Shown here: positions 44,253 through 54,197 of the stretch, in pieces
Layout of the letters: every line of letters starts with the position of its first letter
Numbering within the stretch: the stretch's first letter is position 1
From: an uncultured Rothia sp.
GTDB taxonomy: Bacteria > Actinomycetota > Actinomycetes > Actinomycetales > Micrococcaceae
NCBI GenBank assembly: GCA_946221065.1
Contig: CAMIIO010000008.1
Span: 62,001-126,000, forward strand
Direction: 5' to 3'
DNA: 64,000 bases
The notes under the pieces: model-generated
What the model was told of the DNA's origin: nothing
The model's input: the letters and a program-made list of their open reading frames with translations, nothing else
Databases searched by the model: none
Translations under genes and position numbers: made by a program

Positions 44253-44882
44253 TCAGCTATCCAGCCGTACCAGTAGCTCCGCCAGCGCGGGTATCGCCGC
44301 TTCTTGCTCGTGGTACATCGATCGCACCAGCGTTTTGCTCACTGCCTGCGAGCTGATTCCCAGTGCCGCCGCGGCTTCTTTCTGTTGCCCACGGACTCCC
44401 GGCACCATCAGATTAATCACCCGATTCTCCGCCGTCGTCCGGGCAGAAGCCACCCGATACAATAACCGTGCGCTACCGGTTGCCTGCTCCGAAAACGAAC
44501 GGTCGGCTCCCAGTATTACCACCCCGCGTGCCGGCGATCCCGTTCGAGCTTGCTCGACGGCAATCCGCGAGTAGGAGATCACGTCCCCGGTGCATTCGGG
44601 GATAGTGGTGACGCCGAGCGCGGCGGCAAAACGAGGAGCCTTAAGCTCTCCCACACCCAGCCCCACCCAAAATTCGGCTCCCTGCGCGGCAAGGAGCATA
44701 CAGCGGATAGCTGTTGCTGCGCTCTCGAGCCCACCTTGTAGCTCATCGGGGTATGTTTGTACAAAGTTGATAGCGGGTTGGAGCGCATTGAGGATTTCCG
44801 CAAACTCGGCCAGAGTGCGTGCGGGCGTACCGGGGCGACGAATTAGGGTAAGAACATACACCCGTTTAGTATCGCGGGACAC
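44253..44882 (-). CDS. SatD-like protein with C-terminal helix-turn-helix
   Basis: 209 residues, GTG start at 44882. The N-terminal 150 residues have mixed alpha/beta pattern (VYVLTLIRRPGTPARTL, AEFWVGLGVGELKAP, GVVILGADRSFSE). The C-terminal segment GQQKEAAAALGISSQAVSKTL is a clear helix-turn-helix like those in SatD-family and MarR-like regulators. Possibly a DNA-binding regulator of its neighbours; the assignment to the SatD family is tentative. Confidence 0.5.
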   Translation of the reverse strand: MSRDTKRVYVLTLIRRPGTPARTLAEFAEILNALQPAINFVQTYPDELQGGLESAATAIRCMLLAAQGAEFWVGLGVGELKAPRFAAALGVTTIPECTGDVISYSRIAVEQARTGSPARGVVILGADRSFSEQATGSARLLYRVASARTTAENRVINLMVPGVRGQQKEAAAALGISSQAVSKTLVRSMYHEQEAAIPALAELLVRLDS

Positions 44883-44963
44883 AGCATAAAAAACAACTCT
44901 GTCTCGTTGTTTTTAGCACCAGCGCTGGAATAATAACTGCTACCCAAGACGCAGGTAAGTGTT

Positions 44964-45680
44964 CTAGTCCCAGAACAGAGATTCGGTGTCTACTCCCGCG
45001 GCAAAGAGTTCCTGCTCCAGCAACTCATGGCACCCAACAGGTAGCGCAATCGAGCTGATTCGGGCGTCTTCGCCCAGGTACACGGTTGTTTGGTCAAACT
45101 CGCGATGAATCACGGTGAGGCTCTCGCACAGTGCGCGAATACCCTCTAGATCTGCAACAGAGCCAAATACCCAAAAGGAATCGGGTGCGGTGAGCTGAAA
45201 AAGCCCCACGGGTTGTCCTGCGCCGTCGACGCCGCGACGTCTGGACCAGCCCCCGATACTGCCGGGGCCGTCGGTGGGGAGCACGGGGTCAAATTCCCAA
45301 GAGCGTGCGTTCGCTAACCAATCTGGCAATTGTGGGACAAAGACCGGCCCGTCGTCGGGCCACTCGCCGGCATTGAATACGCCCTTTTCGATGGCTGCCC
45401 AGAACTGCGCGGGGTCAAGATCAACACCCACGGAGTTGAGCATGTGGCGGTCTTCGGGCGAAACAAACCCGTCAATCGAGGCGCCGTCGAGGGTGGTGCT
45501 GTTTCCGGCTTCATCAGTGAAGTACGCATGATCCCAGTACGTGGGACGAGTGACGACGTCGGCACTGGTGAGGATTTCGTTGATTTCGTGGAGGAACTTG
45601 GGTTCACCGAGCGCAACAGTTTGCCCCTCAAAGTGGAATAGGTAGGGAGTGCGTGTGCCGGTGGTGGTGTGTAGAGTCAA
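44964..45680 (-). CDS. Unrecognised soluble protein
   Basis: 238 residues, TTG start with AAGGAG 8 nt upstream. No signal peptide or membrane helix. Acidic and Trp-rich (SRRRGVDGAGQPVGLFQL, APDSFWVFGSVADLEG). I recognise no domain. The ribosome site and normal codon pattern support a real gene. It is preceded on the same strand by dacB, with about 200 bp between. Confidence 0.7.
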   Translation of the reverse strand: MTLHTTTGTRTPYLFHFEGQTVALGEPKFLHEINEILTSADVVTRPTYWDHAYFTDEAGNSTTLDGASIDGFVSPEDRHMLNSVGVDLDPAQFWAAIEKGVFNAGEWPDDGPVFVPQLPDWLANARSWEFDPVLPTDGPGSIGGWSRRRGVDGAGQPVGLFQLTAPDSFWVFGSVADLEGIRALCESLTVIHREFDQTTVYLGEDARISSIALPVGCHELLEQELFAAGVDTESLFWD

Positions 45681-45886
45681 GCGGTGGCTCCTTTCTAGAC
45701 TTTTAGGCTACACCCGCGGGAACACGCAAGCGACTGTATTCCGTGCGGGTTGACCGCTCCTGCGGTAACGGTGGCTTCTCTGCCAAACAATAGCAATAGC
45801 GACTGACAAGATAAGGCTCTTCTCTCAATTCTTGCTGAAATCCCGTTTTTATGCGGTATAACCCAAGAAAAAGATTGTGGTAAGAA

Positions 45887-47299
45887 CTACTTATTTCTGC
45901 CTGTCACCGTAGCCACCGATGCGTCTACCGCATTTTTTGCCGCGCCGACGTCGGTGAGATCGTTAGTAATGAAGGAGTAGATGAGCACCTGCCCGTTGGC
46001 GTTCTCGGTGTATCCGCTGAGAGAGATCACTTTATTCAAGGTGCCTGTTTTGGCGCGCGCATATCCGCGGGCCCCTGCCTCATTTTTATCATCAAACCGG
46101 GTGGCGAGTGTGCCCGAGCCGCCGGCTACCGGGAACCCATCGAGCCCTGCGGAGAGGTTATTTTCTCCGCGAACCATGGTTCGGATCACCTGCGCCAGAG
46201 TTTCGTTAGTAACCCGGTTTTTCATGGAAAGACCGCATAAATCGTCCTGTTTAAGCCCCTCGGTTAAGATTCCGTCTTTCTCTAGCGTTTCCCGAACCAG
46301 GGTTTTGGCGTTCTCGAAGGATCCTTCTTTGCCGGCGGCAACGGCGGCGTTTCGAGCTAACGCTTCCGCCAGCATATTGTCCGATTCTCGCATCATGTAC
46401 CCTGCCTGCTCGGCAACGGTGGCAGATTCTACGCTTGCTACTTCACTTGCTTCCTCGGGAGCGGAAGTTTTATCTCCCAGGGTGAAGCTCAATCCGGCGC
46501 TTTTCCCCGCGGCGTTCAGCTCATCCACAAAACGCTGGTGTACTTTGAGCGCGGGTTCGCTGGGGCGAGTAGTAGAAGCCTGGTTATCTGCTGTGGGATT
46601 GTAATGAGAGAGGAATGCCATCGGGGAGATACGATTGACGAACCCGGCGTCAATATCTTCCTGCGCCCACGCCGAGTTAATATCTGGCCCTGTATACATC
46701 GAGGTATCGCGGTTGACCGTAAATTTCTTCTGCTCGCCGTCCTTGAGCGCAGCCACCGTATCTTCTGCCAGAGTTTTCAGTCCTGCGCGTCCCACAATTT
46801 TAGAATCGTCGGATTTTCCCGGACTGAGCAGGGTGTCCCCACCGGCCTTGAGAGTGAGCGAAGAATCTTTTTGCACTACGGAGGTGCTGTACCGTGCATA
46901 GGGGTTCTCGGTTCGTAATAATGCGTAGTCGGTCAAGATTTTAAAGTTTGATGCCGGAATACGAGCGGTGTTACTGTTTCGCGAGTAGAGCACCTCCCCG
47001 CTTTGTGCGTCCATGACAAGTCCGGAGATATTACCGGCTGAAAATCCGTTCGCAATGCTGTCCAGCTCTTTTTTCAGGGCGGAAGCATCCGCAGAGCCCG
47101 ACGCCGACGGCGCAGCGGGAGAGATGGGCGCGGCAACTGTTATTTCATGGGTGGAGTCCTCTTCTAGCTGTTGGGACTGAGCATACTGGGGTACTGCCCA
47201 TGCTCCTACGCCCAGGCACGCCACGGTAAGGACGGTAGGCAGAGTCCACTGACTTTTGCGGGAGGTGGAATCGGGGGGAGTGCTGGGTTGGGAAGTCAA
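45887..47299 (-). CDS. dacB: D-alanyl-D-alanine carboxypeptidase/endopeptidase (PBP4 type)
   Basis: 470 residues, TTG start with GGAGG about 10 nt upstream. N-terminal helix (TLPTVLTVACLGVGAWAV) acts as a signal or anchor, followed by a Ser/Ala/Pro linker. Active-site motifs of class C penicillin-binding proteins: SxxK in ASNFKILTDYALL (near residue 120), SxN in RESDNMLAEALAR, KTG in RAKTGTLNKVISLSGY. Trims or cleaves peptidoglycan cross-links outside the membrane. Divergent from ppa, the usual actinobacterial arrangement. Confidence 0.93.
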   Translation of the reverse strand: MTSQPSTPPDSTSRKSQWTLPTVLTVACLGVGAWAVPQYAQSQQLEEDSTHEITVAAPISPAAPSASGSADASALKKELDSIANGFSAGNISGLVMDAQSGEVLYSRNSNTARIPASNFKILTDYALLRTENPYARYSTSVVQKDSSLTLKAGGDTLLSPGKSDDSKIVGRAGLKTLAEDTVAALKDGEQKKFTVNRDTSMYTGPDINSAWAQEDIDAGFVNRISPMAFLSHYNPTADNQASTTRPSEPALKVHQRFVDELNAAGKSAGLSFTLGDKTSAPEEASEVASVESATVAEQAGYMMRESDNMLAEALARNAAVAAGKEGSFENAKTLVRETLEKDGILTEGLKQDDLCGLSMKNRVTNETLAQVIRTMVRGENNLSAGLDGFPVAGGSGTLATRFDDKNEAGARGYARAKTGTLNKVISLSGYTENANGQVLIYSFITNDLTDVGAAKNAVDASVATVTGRNK

Positions 47300-47439
47300 G
47301 GGGGCTGAACCTCCGAGTGAATCAAAATGCAGTCATAAACTGCGGAAAACAAAGGGTACTGCGTTAGACTGTACACCGAATACATGCGTGGTTTTTACAC
47401 TTTTAGCCACCTCACTCGTCGAAATAAGAAGGAGATTCC

Positions 47440-47958
47440 ATGGAACTCGACGTCACCATTGAAATTAATCGCGGATCCCGCGTGAAGTACGAGATCGACC
47501 ACGAAACCGGCCGTTTGCGCTTGGATCGTGTGCTGTTTACTTCCATGCAGTACCCCACCGCCTACGGCTACTTTGAAGACACCCTGGGTGAGGACGGCGA
47601 CCCGCTGGACGCCATGGTTATTATCGAGGCTGACTTGGTTCCCGGTGTGCTCGTTGAGTCCCGCCCCATCGCCGTCTTTAACATGACCGATGAGGCCGGT
47701 GGAGACGCCAAGGTTCTGTGCGTTCCTTCCGATAAGCGTTTTAACCACATTCAGACCATTGACGACGTTTCCGATCAGCTCAAGGCAGAGATTGCTCACT
47801 TCTTTGAGCGCTACAAGGATTTGGAGCCCGGCAAATGGGTTAAGGCTGAAGGCTGGGAGAACAAGGGAACCGCTGAGCGCCTGGTTCGCGAAGCTCAGGA
47901 GCGTTTCGAGAAGTCACACTACGAGTCCGCGGCAGAAGCTGAGCAGGACAACAACTAG
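47440..47958 (+). CDS. ppa: Inorganic pyrophosphatase
   Basis: 172 residues, AAGAAGGAG upstream of the ATG. Family I soluble enzyme: GSRVKYEIDHETGRLRLDR, the metal-binding DGDPLDAMVI, and later HFFERYKDLEPGKWVK. Hydrolyses pyrophosphate to drive biosynthetic reactions. Standard length. Followed by two hairpins, of which the second is a clear terminator. Confidence 0.97.
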   Translation: MELDVTIEINRGSRVKYEIDHETGRLRLDRVLFTSMQYPTAYGYFEDTLGEDGDPLDAMVIIEADLVPGVLVESRPIAVFNMTDEAGGDAKVLCVPSDKRFNHIQTIDDVSDQLKAEIAHFFERYKDLEPGKWVKAEGWENKGTAERLVREAQERFEKSHYESAAEAEQDNN

Positions 47959-48027
47959 AGTTAGTGCACCCTAGCTAAAAACTCTAGTTACATCAGAGGG
48001 CGCACCCTATATTAGGGTGCGCCCTCT
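47953..48027 (+). terminator. Tandem hairpins and terminator after ppa
   Basis: First hairpin AACTAGAGTT / AACTCTAGTT (47953-47962, 47980-47989) overlaps the ppa stop codon; the second is a perfect 15-bp stem (47995-48009 / 48013-48027, loop TAT) followed by TGC. The loop of the first contains GCACCCTA, which could also pair with TAGGGTGC of the second. Confidence 0.8.
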
Positions 48028-48132
48028 TGCTTATGGGTAGATGTGCCTCTGTAGGCACGCAGACACGGTTATCTTTGAGGCGGAGAGGTAAGCCGGAGAG
48101 CGAAACTTTCGCGAGGTTTTCCGGCCGTCCCG

Positions 48133-48138
48133 TAAACT
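48133..48138 (+). promoter_or_regulatory. -10 box of the DUF2342 gene
   Basis: TAAACT ends 8 nt before ATG 48147 with no Shine-Dalgarno site; suggests leaderless expression. Confidence 0.45.
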
Positions 48139-48146
48139 TGGTGGTA

Positions 48147-49301
48147 ATGACTGCTCAAAACCAGAATCAAGAACTATCCATTATTAACGCTGAAACCGCG
48201 GCTAAGGTGGCTCAGACTCTCGCCCCCGCAGGCCCAAAGGTGAGCGCCGCGAAGATGCGTGCCGCCGTCGAGTCTATGCGCTATGCCGCCATCGAATCCG
48301 TGGATCACGTTTACAACATTACGGGCTTGGAAGCCGCCCGGAATCTGCACGACTCACAGGTTTTGGTAGTAGACCGTGCCACCTGGGCGAAGGCGAACAC
48401 GCAGGCGTTTGGGGTTATGCTGAACCCGGTGAGCTCGTCGTTAGTGGGGCAGAAATTTTTTGACATGACGCCACAACAGCGTGCGTTGGCTAGCTCGGCA
48501 GGTTCTACCGAGCTTGGCGCGGTGCTGGCGTATCTGTCTACCCGTGTTCTGGGTCAGTACGAGCCCTATGCGGCGCTGGGTGGGCACGGGGCAGAGGGTG
48601 GCAGATTGCTCATTGTTGCCCCCAACCTGATGTCGCTGGAAAAAGAACTCAACGTTGAGCCGCAGGACTTCCGGCTCTGGGTGTGTCTGCACGAACAAAC
48701 CCACCGGGTACAGTTCGCGGCGGCACCTTGGCTCCGCGAACATATTTTGACCCTCATGCACCGCTTAGTCGAGGACATGGGCGGCGGAACCGCTACCGAA
48801 AATCTCCTTTCCCGCGCGCTCGCTGCTACTGCTTCAGCACGGGCAGGCAATAACGACGCAACCCAGCACGAACTGGATAAGCCCAAGGGTGCGGAACTGA
48901 TGATGAGCAAGAGCGCCCGCCAGAGACTCTCCGAGGTTACCGCCGTCATGAGCCTCATGGAGGGGCACGCCAATGTGGTTATGGACGCGGTGGATTCTTC
49001 CATTGTTCTCACCGTGCGCACCATTCGCCAGCGCTTTAACCGCCGGAGCGAAACCCAACAGTTCCTCACCAAGGTCATTGGAAAAATGTTGGGTATGGAC
49101 CGTAAGCTCCGCCAATATAAGGACGGGCAGAAGTTCGTGCAGTTCATTGTGGACGCTCGCGGCATGAGTCAGTTCAATACCGTGTGGGAAGGGCCGCAGA
49201 GCCTACCCACCGAGGCAGAAATCCATAACCCGCAGGCGTGGATCGACCGAGTTCTGGGGCCGGAGAAAACACCGCAGAACGCACCAGAGAGCGAGCGCTA
49301 A
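48147..49301 (+). CDS. Zinc-dependent metalloprotease-like protein (DUF2342)
   Basis: 384 residues from ATG 48147; the frame upstream to 48027 overlaps the ppa terminator and is rejected. The protein has the DUF2342 zincin pattern: LHEQTHRVQF (HExxH) near residue 180, with GHANVVMD later giving a third metal-ligand region. Often named coenzyme F420 biosynthesis-associated, a label that is not evidence of function. Located before tilS, as in many actinobacteria. Its TAA overlaps the tilS ATG. Confidence 0.87.
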   Translation: MTAQNQNQELSIINAETAAKVAQTLAPAGPKVSAAKMRAAVESMRYAAIESVDHVYNITGLEAARNLHDSQVLVVDRATWAKANTQAFGVMLNPVSSSLVGQKFFDMTPQQRALASSAGSTELGAVLAYLSTRVLGQYEPYAALGGHGAEGGRLLIVAPNLMSLEKELNVEPQDFRLWVCLHEQTHRVQFAAAPWLREHILTLMHRLVEDMGGGTATENLLSRALAATASARAGNNDATQHELDKPKGAELMMSKSARQRLSEVTAVMSLMEGHANVVMDAVDSSIVLTVRTIRQRFNRRSETQQFLTKVIGKMLGMDRKLRQYKDGQKFVQFIVDARGMSQFNTVWEGPQSLPTEAEIHNPQAWIDRVLGPEKTPQNAPESER

Positions 49302-50491
49302 TGCAGGAAGGACGCAAGGGCAGGCTTCACCCGGCAGTGGGCTATGCCCGAAACCTGGTGGCGGATTCACTGAACGAGTTGCTGGGCGCGGGCACGGTTG
49401 CCGCTTCCGGCAAAGTTGCACGCGGTGGAATGAAAAACCAGGGTGACCGGCCCGACGACGTCGAGCAGCTGCCGCTGGTACTGGTCGGGTGCTCGGGAGG
49501 CCCAGACTCGCTGGCGCTTGCCGCAATTACCGCGCATTTTGCCCGGCGTGGCTCGGTGCGAGTGGGGGCAGTGGTGGTGAATCACCAGATGCAGGAAGGA
49601 TCAGCAGGAATTGCCGTTCGCGCCGCCAAACAGTGCGAGCAACTGGGACTTTCCCCGGTGCTCATCAAAGAAGTCACGGTAGATACCACCAGTGAAGGCC
49701 CGGAGATGGCAGCGCGCACAGCCCGCTACGGTGCTTTTGAAGAAGCAGTACAGCAAACCGGTGCCCAAGCCGTATTGCTTGCCCACACCCTCGATGACCA
49801 GGCAGAAACCGTACTCCTTGGGCTCGCCCGCGGATCCGGAACCCGGTCGCTTGCCGGTATGCCCGCGCGACGAACCCACCGAGAAGTCACGTATCTGCGC
49901 CCGCTACTTACCCTGCGCCGGGCAGAAGTGCAAGACATCTGCGAAGCAGAACACCTAGCTCCCTGGCAGGACCCCACCAATAGCGATGAAGCGCTGATGC
50001 GCGCTAAAGTCCGCCACACCGTGCTGCCCTTTCTCGAAGAACAGCTTGGCGGCGACGTCGCAGTATCTCTCGCCCGCACCGCCGCCATTAGTGGCCCCGA
50101 CTCCGAATACCTTGAAGCTCAGGCGCACCAAGCACTCAACGCCGTGAGTCTCACCCCCGAACAAGTTGGCGGAAGCGAAAAGCTAGAACTGCCCATCCTG
50201 GAAAACCCTAACCTGGTTATCCTCAACCGCGCCGCCGTGCTCAACCTACCTAAGGCGCTACAAAACCGGGTGTTGGCGCTCGCCGTCAAACGTGCCGGAG
50301 GGGAAGCCCCGGGATTTGAACGACTCACTGCCCTCAGCACCTTTGTTGCGGCACACGGAAAAGCTGGTCCGTTGCAGCTTGCCGGGCATGTGCAGGCGTT
50401 TCGACGTCGTCCCGCGGCTCGGCTGAAAACTTCACACGGAGAACAGAATTTAAAACAAACCGGCGTTATTGCTTTTCTTGGCAAACAATAG
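49301..50491 (+). CDS. tilS: tRNA(Ile)-lysidine synthase
   Basis: 396 residues from ATG 49301, sharing bases with the previous stop (TAATG). PP-loop motif VGCSGGPDSLAL near residue 63 activates the wobble base of tRNA-Ile2; then VVNHQMQEGSAG, HTLDDQAETVLLGLARGSG and RPLLTLRRAEV, all typical of TilS. It converts cytidine-34 to lysidine so that AUA codons are read as isoleucine. The 60-residue N-terminal extension before the PP-loop is longer than usual. Confidence 0.95.
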   Translation: MQEGRKGRLHPAVGYARNLVADSLNELLGAGTVAASGKVARGGMKNQGDRPDDVEQLPLVLVGCSGGPDSLALAAITAHFARRGSVRVGAVVVNHQMQEGSAGIAVRAAKQCEQLGLSPVLIKEVTVDTTSEGPEMAARTARYGAFEEAVQQTGAQAVLLAHTLDDQAETVLLGLARGSGTRSLAGMPARRTHREVTYLRPLLTLRRAEVQDICEAEHLAPWQDPTNSDEALMRAKVRHTVLPFLEEQLGGDVAVSLARTAAISGPDSEYLEAQAHQALNAVSLTPEQVGGSEKLELPILENPNLVILNRAAVLNLPKALQNRVLALAVKRAGGEAPGFERLTALSTFVAAHGKAGPLQLAGHVQAFRRRPAARLKTSHGEQNLKQTGVIAFLGKQ

Positions 50492-50618
50492 GCACCATAC
50501 TTTAACAGTGGATAGACAAGAAAATATGCCGGCGGTAGCACATACCTACTCTTGAAAGTGGTGTAAACCGGTAGAGTAGATTTTCTACGCTTCAACCCTA
50601 AGAAAGAAGACTGGATCC

Positions 50619-51170
50619 GTGCAGGAAAAAGACGTACAGGACGATATTAAGCACGTTCTCTTTACCAAAGAAGAAATTGACGCGAAAATCAAGGAACTGG
50701 CAGCGCAGATTGACCAGGATTACGCGGGCAAAGATGTTCTACTGGTTGGCGTGTTAAAGGGTGCCATTATGGTGATGGCAGACCTTTCACGTGCGCTTTC
50801 TGCCCATTACACGATGGACTGGATGGCAGTATCTTCCTACGGCTCCGGCACCAAGTCATCCGGTGTGGTGCGCATTTTGAAGGATCTTGATACCGATCTG
50901 ACTGGGCGCGACGTACTTATTGTGGAAGACATCGTAGATTCCGGACTCACCCTGCAGTGGCTTCAGCAGAACCTCAAGCACCGCGGCGCGGAATCCGTGG
51001 AAATTTGTGCTTTGTTGCGTAAGCCTAAATCCGTAAAAACTGATGTGCAGTGCAAGTACGTGGGCTGGGATATTGAACCCGAATTTGTGGTGGGCTACGG
51101 CCTGGACTTTGCCGAGCGTTACCGCAACCTTGATTGCATTGCCACCTTGGCACCGCATGTTTATTCCTAA
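50619..51170 (+). CDS. hpt: Hypoxanthine phosphoribosyltransferase
   Basis: 183 residues, GTG start. PRPP-binding loop VLIVEDIVDSGLTLQWL is exact for bacterial HPRTs, with LVGVLKGAIMVMADL and the purine-binding VVGYGLDFAERYRNL. Salvages hypoxanthine and guanine with PRPP. Between tilS and ftsH, the standard order. A terminator follows. Confidence 0.96.
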   Translation: MQEKDVQDDIKHVLFTKEEIDAKIKELAAQIDQDYAGKDVLLVGVLKGAIMVMADLSRALSAHYTMDWMAVSSYGSGTKSSGVVRILKDLDTDLTGRDVLIVEDIVDSGLTLQWLQQNLKHRGAESVEICALLRKPKSVKTDVQCKYVGWDIEPEFVVGYGLDFAERYRNLDCIATLAPHVYS

Positions 51171-51190
51171 ACTTGGGGCTTAAATTTTAG

Positions 51191-51232
51191 ATGGTGCGAT
51201 TTCATCGGCACGGTGAAATCGCACCATAGTTT
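51191..51232 (+). terminator. Terminator after hpt
   Basis: 14-bp stem ATGGTGCGATTTCA (51191-51204) / TGAAATCGCACCAT (51214-51227) followed by AGTTTTT. Separates hpt from ftsH, so ftsH has its own promoter. Confidence 0.88.
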
Positions 51233-51373
51233 TTAGCCTAAAGTGGAACGAATCTTGATGTACCGCAATTTTTGTGGGTTGCCTTGTAGATTAAATGTGC
51301 AGCTTCTACCTTTGCCGGCAGGCAGATTTTATTAAGACGGCGCCGCGTCGTCTTACTGGGAGGACTATTACCC

Positions 51374-53521
51374 TTGGCTCAAAAAAATGACAACCCAAAC
51401 CCCTCAGAAAAGAAGGGGTTGATGAGCAAGCTCGTCTCAGGACCGTGGTTCTGGGTGCTTATTGCGCTCATTATTCTTCTCACATTCTTCTCCACCTCAC
51501 TCTTTGGCGGTGCGAGCCGCGTTGATACCAATGTGGGCATGAAGCTCCTGCATGACGACAAAGTGGTGAGCGCCCGCATGTTCGACGGCGATCAGCGCGT
51601 TGATTTGGAGTTGAAGGACGAGTACACCAGCGAGGACGGTAAAAAGCTCGGTAAGAACGTTTCGTTCTACTATGTAGAGCCGCGCGCTGAGGAAGTAGTA
51701 CACGCCATCAACGATGGCAACCTGGAGAGCTTCACCGATCAGCCGGTGCAGAACAACTGGTTCTTGTCCATGCTGAATTTCATGATTCCGTTCTTGTTGA
51801 TCGGCGTGGTGTTCTGGTTCCTTATGTCCCGCATGGGCGGTGGCGGCTCGCAGATTATGAACTTCTCGAAGTCTCGGGCTAAGAAGTTCAACAAAGACAA
51901 CCCCACCGTGCGTTTTGCCGATGTTGCCGGTGTGGACGAGGCTCTTGCAGAGCTTGAAGAAGTACGTGAATTCCTCTCTGAGCCGGAGAAGTTCACCCGC
52001 TTGGGCGCAAAAATTCCTAAGGGCGTTTTGCTGTATGGCCCTCCCGGTACGGGTAAAACCCTGTTGGCTAAGGCCGTTGCCGGTGAGGCCGGCGTGCCGT
52101 TCTACTCGATTTCCGGTTCTGACTTTGTGGAAATGTTTGTGGGCGTGGGTGCTTCCCGCGTGCGCGATCTCTTTAAGGAAGCGAAGTCGAATAAGTCCGC
52201 GATTATCTTTGTGGATGAGATCGACGCCGTCGGCCGCCAGCGTGGCGTTGGCATGGGCGGCGGTAATGACGAGCGTGAGCAGACTCTTAACCAGTTGCTG
52301 GTGGAGATGGACGGCTTTGACGGCACCTCGAACGTGATTGTTATTGCGGCAACGAACCGTCCGGATGTTTTGGATCCTGCGCTGTTGCGTCCGGGTCGTT
52401 TTGACCGTCAGGTGGGCGTGGATGCACCCGACTTGAAGGGTCGCCAGCGGATTCTTGAGGTTCATGCTGCAGGTAAGCCGATTGACCGCCGTGTTGAGTT
52501 GGGCTCGGTTGCTAAGCGTACCCCCGGCTTTACGGGTGCGGATCTGGCAAACGTGATGAATGAGGCGGCACTGTTGACTGCTCGCGATGGCGGTAACGTG
52601 ATTGACGAGCGCGCGATTGATGAAGCGATTGACCGTGTGATGGCAGGGCCGCAACGTTCTTCGCGCATTATGAACGAGCACGAGCGGAAGATTACCGCGT
52701 ATCACGAGGGCGGTCACGCGCTGGTTGCCGCGGCACTGCGTAATTCGGCACCCGTTACCAAGATTACGATTCTTCCTCGCGGTCGCGCCCTGGGTTACAC
52801 CATGGTGATGCCGCAGGATGATAAGTATTCCACCACCCGCCACGAGCTATTGGATCAGATGGCGTACGCGATGGGTGGCCGTGCGGCTGAAGAGCTGATT
52901 TTCCATGATCCTTCCACGGGCGCGTCGAACGATATTCAGAAGGCTACCGATACTGCGCGCAAGATGGTGACCGAGTACGGCATGAGCGCCAAGGTGGGTT
53001 CGGTGCGTTTGACGGCGCAGGAGTCCGATCCCTTCCTGGGCGGCGGTGGCGGCGGAGCGAATAACTACTCCGATACCCTGGCGTACACCGTGGACCAGGA
53101 AGTTGCGGCTCTGCTGGAGCAGGCTCACGATGAGGCGTACGAGATCTTGCGGGATAACCGTGACGTGCTGGATCGTCTTTCCTACGCACTGTTGGAGAAG
53201 GAGACCCTGCTGGAGAACGAGCTGAAGGAAATCTTCGCGGACGTTCGTAAGCGTCCGAAGCGTGCCTACTGGTACTCCAAGGAGAACCGCGAGCCGTCGA
53301 GCATTCCTCCGGTGAAGGCTCCTTCTGAGCTGGAGGGCAAGAAGCCTTCCGCTGATGAAGAGACGGAAGTTATTGTGCAGCAGCCGGTGGTTGATCCGGA
53401 TACCAGTACTTCGGAGAAGCCCGCTACCGACGTTAACCCGCGCCCTGGCTTGGGTCAGAATAATCCGGGTAATGACTCGCTGGGTGGCAACGACATCCAG
53501 AATCCCTGGGGTGGACGTTAA
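51374..53521 (+). CDS. ftsH: ATP-dependent zinc metalloprotease FtsH
   Basis: 715 residues, TTG start with GGAGG about 9 nt upstream. Two N-terminal membrane helices flank an extracytoplasmic loop (about 40-125). AAA domain: Walker [11 protein letters not shown], Walker [16 protein letters not shown], arginine-finger region [10 protein letters not shown]. Zinc protease site [13 protein letters not shown] (HExxH) near residue 445. Degrades misfolded membrane and regulatory proteins. The last 90 residues are a Pro/Ser/Asn/Gly-rich actinobacterial tail. Overlaps folE by one base. Confidence 0.97.
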   Translation: MAQKNDNPNPSEKKGLMSKLVSGPWFWVLIALIILLTFFSTSLFGGASRVDTNVGMKLLHDDKVVSARMFDGDQRVDLELKDEYTSEDGKKLGKNVSFYYVEPRAEEVVHAINDGNLESFTDQPVQNNWFLSMLNFMIPFLLIGVVFWFLMSRMGGGGSQIMNFSKSRAKKFNKDNPTVRFADVAGVDEALAELEEVREFLSEPEKFTRLGAKIPKGVLLYGPPGTGKTLLAKAVAGEAGVPFYSISGSDFVEMFVGVGASRVRDLFKEAKSNKSAIIFVDEIDAVGRQRGVGMGGGNDEREQTLNQLLVEMDGFDGTSNVIVIAATNRPDVLDPALLRPGRFDRQVGVDAPDLKGRQRILEVHAAGKPIDRRVELGSVAKRTPGFTGADLANVMNEAALLTARDGGNVIDERAIDEAIDRVMAGPQRSSRIMNEHERKITAYHEGGHALVAAALRNSAPVTKITILPRGRALGYTMVMPQDDKYSTTRHELLDQMAYAMGGRAAEELIFHDPSTGASNDIQKATDTARKMVTEYGMSAKVGSVRLTAQESDPFLGGGGGGANNYSDTLAYTVDQEVAALLEQAHDEAYEILRDNRDVLDRLSYALLEKETLLENELKEIFADVRKRPKRAYWYSKENREPSSIPPVKAPSELEGKKPSADEETEVIVQQPVVDPDTSTSEKPATDVNPRPGLGQNNPGNDSLGGNDIQNPWGGR

Positions 53522-54090
53522 TGGCTGTGGATCAGCCGCGTATTGAAGCGGCAGTCCGGGAAATCCTTAGTGCTATTGGGGAGGACCCGGATCGCGATGG
53601 TTTGCAAGATACCCCGGCGCGAGTGGCTCGTGCCTACGAGGAGATGTTCTCGGGGCTAAGCCAGGACGCCGGTGAGGTGCTGAGCAAAACCTTTGATATC
53701 GACCACTCGGAGCTGGTGCTGGTCAAGGACATTCCGTTCTATTCCACCTGTGAACACCACTTGGTACCGTTCTTTGGCAAGGCTCACATTGGGTATATTC
53801 CGGGGGAGTCCGGGCAGGTGACCGGATTGTCTAAGCTGGCGCGCGTGGTGGATGTGTTTGCTCGACGCCCGCAGGTGCAGGAGCGGATGACCACGCAGAT
53901 CGTGGAGGCTCTGGAGGAGTACTTGCAGCCCGCCGGTGCCATCGTGGTGGTGGAGGGTGAGCACATGTGCATGAGTATGCGCGGTGTGCGTAAGCCCGGT
54001 GCTAAGACTGTGACGAGCGCGGTTCGTGGCCAGCTTCGGGCGGAGGCTACTCGTGCCGAGGCAATGAGTCTGATTATGAGCCAGCACTAG
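53521..54090 (+). CDS. folE: GTP cyclohydrolase I
   Basis: 189 residues, ATG overlapping the ftsH stop (TAATG). Motifs [35 protein letters not shown] (zinc Cys and His), [20 protein letters not shown], and a Cys in [15 protein letters not shown]. Converts GTP to dihydroneopterin triphosphate, the first step of folate synthesis. In most relatives folP follows directly; here three minus-strand transport genes intervene. Confidence 0.97.
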   Translation: MAVDQPRIEAAVREILSAIGEDPDRDGLQDTPARVARAYEEMFSGLSQDAGEVLSKTFDIDHSELVLVKDIPFYSTCEHHLVPFFGKAHIGYIPGESGQVTGLSKLARVVDVFARRPQVQERMTTQIVEALEEYLQPAGAIVVVEGEHMCMSMRGVRKPGAKTVTSAVRGQLRAEATRAEAMSLIMSQH

Positions 54091-54139
54091 TATCCCTGCG
54101 CTAAGCTGAGAAGTTTGGCGGAGAGTAAAAGGTGGGAGT

Positions 54140-54178
54140 AAAAAGCGGCTCGCAGTGTTATGCTGCGAGCCGCTTTTT
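54140..54178. terminator. Bidirectional terminator between folE and the siderophore ABC genes
   Basis: Perfect 16-bp stem AAAAAGCGGCTCGCAG (54140-54155) / CTGCGAGCCGCTTTTT (54163-54178), loop TGTTATG, between converging units. Confidence 0.92.
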
Positions 54179-54197
54179 GGTGCGAGTTATACGGAGG

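Noticed and set aside
51497..52843. 448-codon minus-strand frame opposite ftsH
   Set aside because: Long only because of GC-rich codon structure; ftsH on the other strand has all catalytic motifs.
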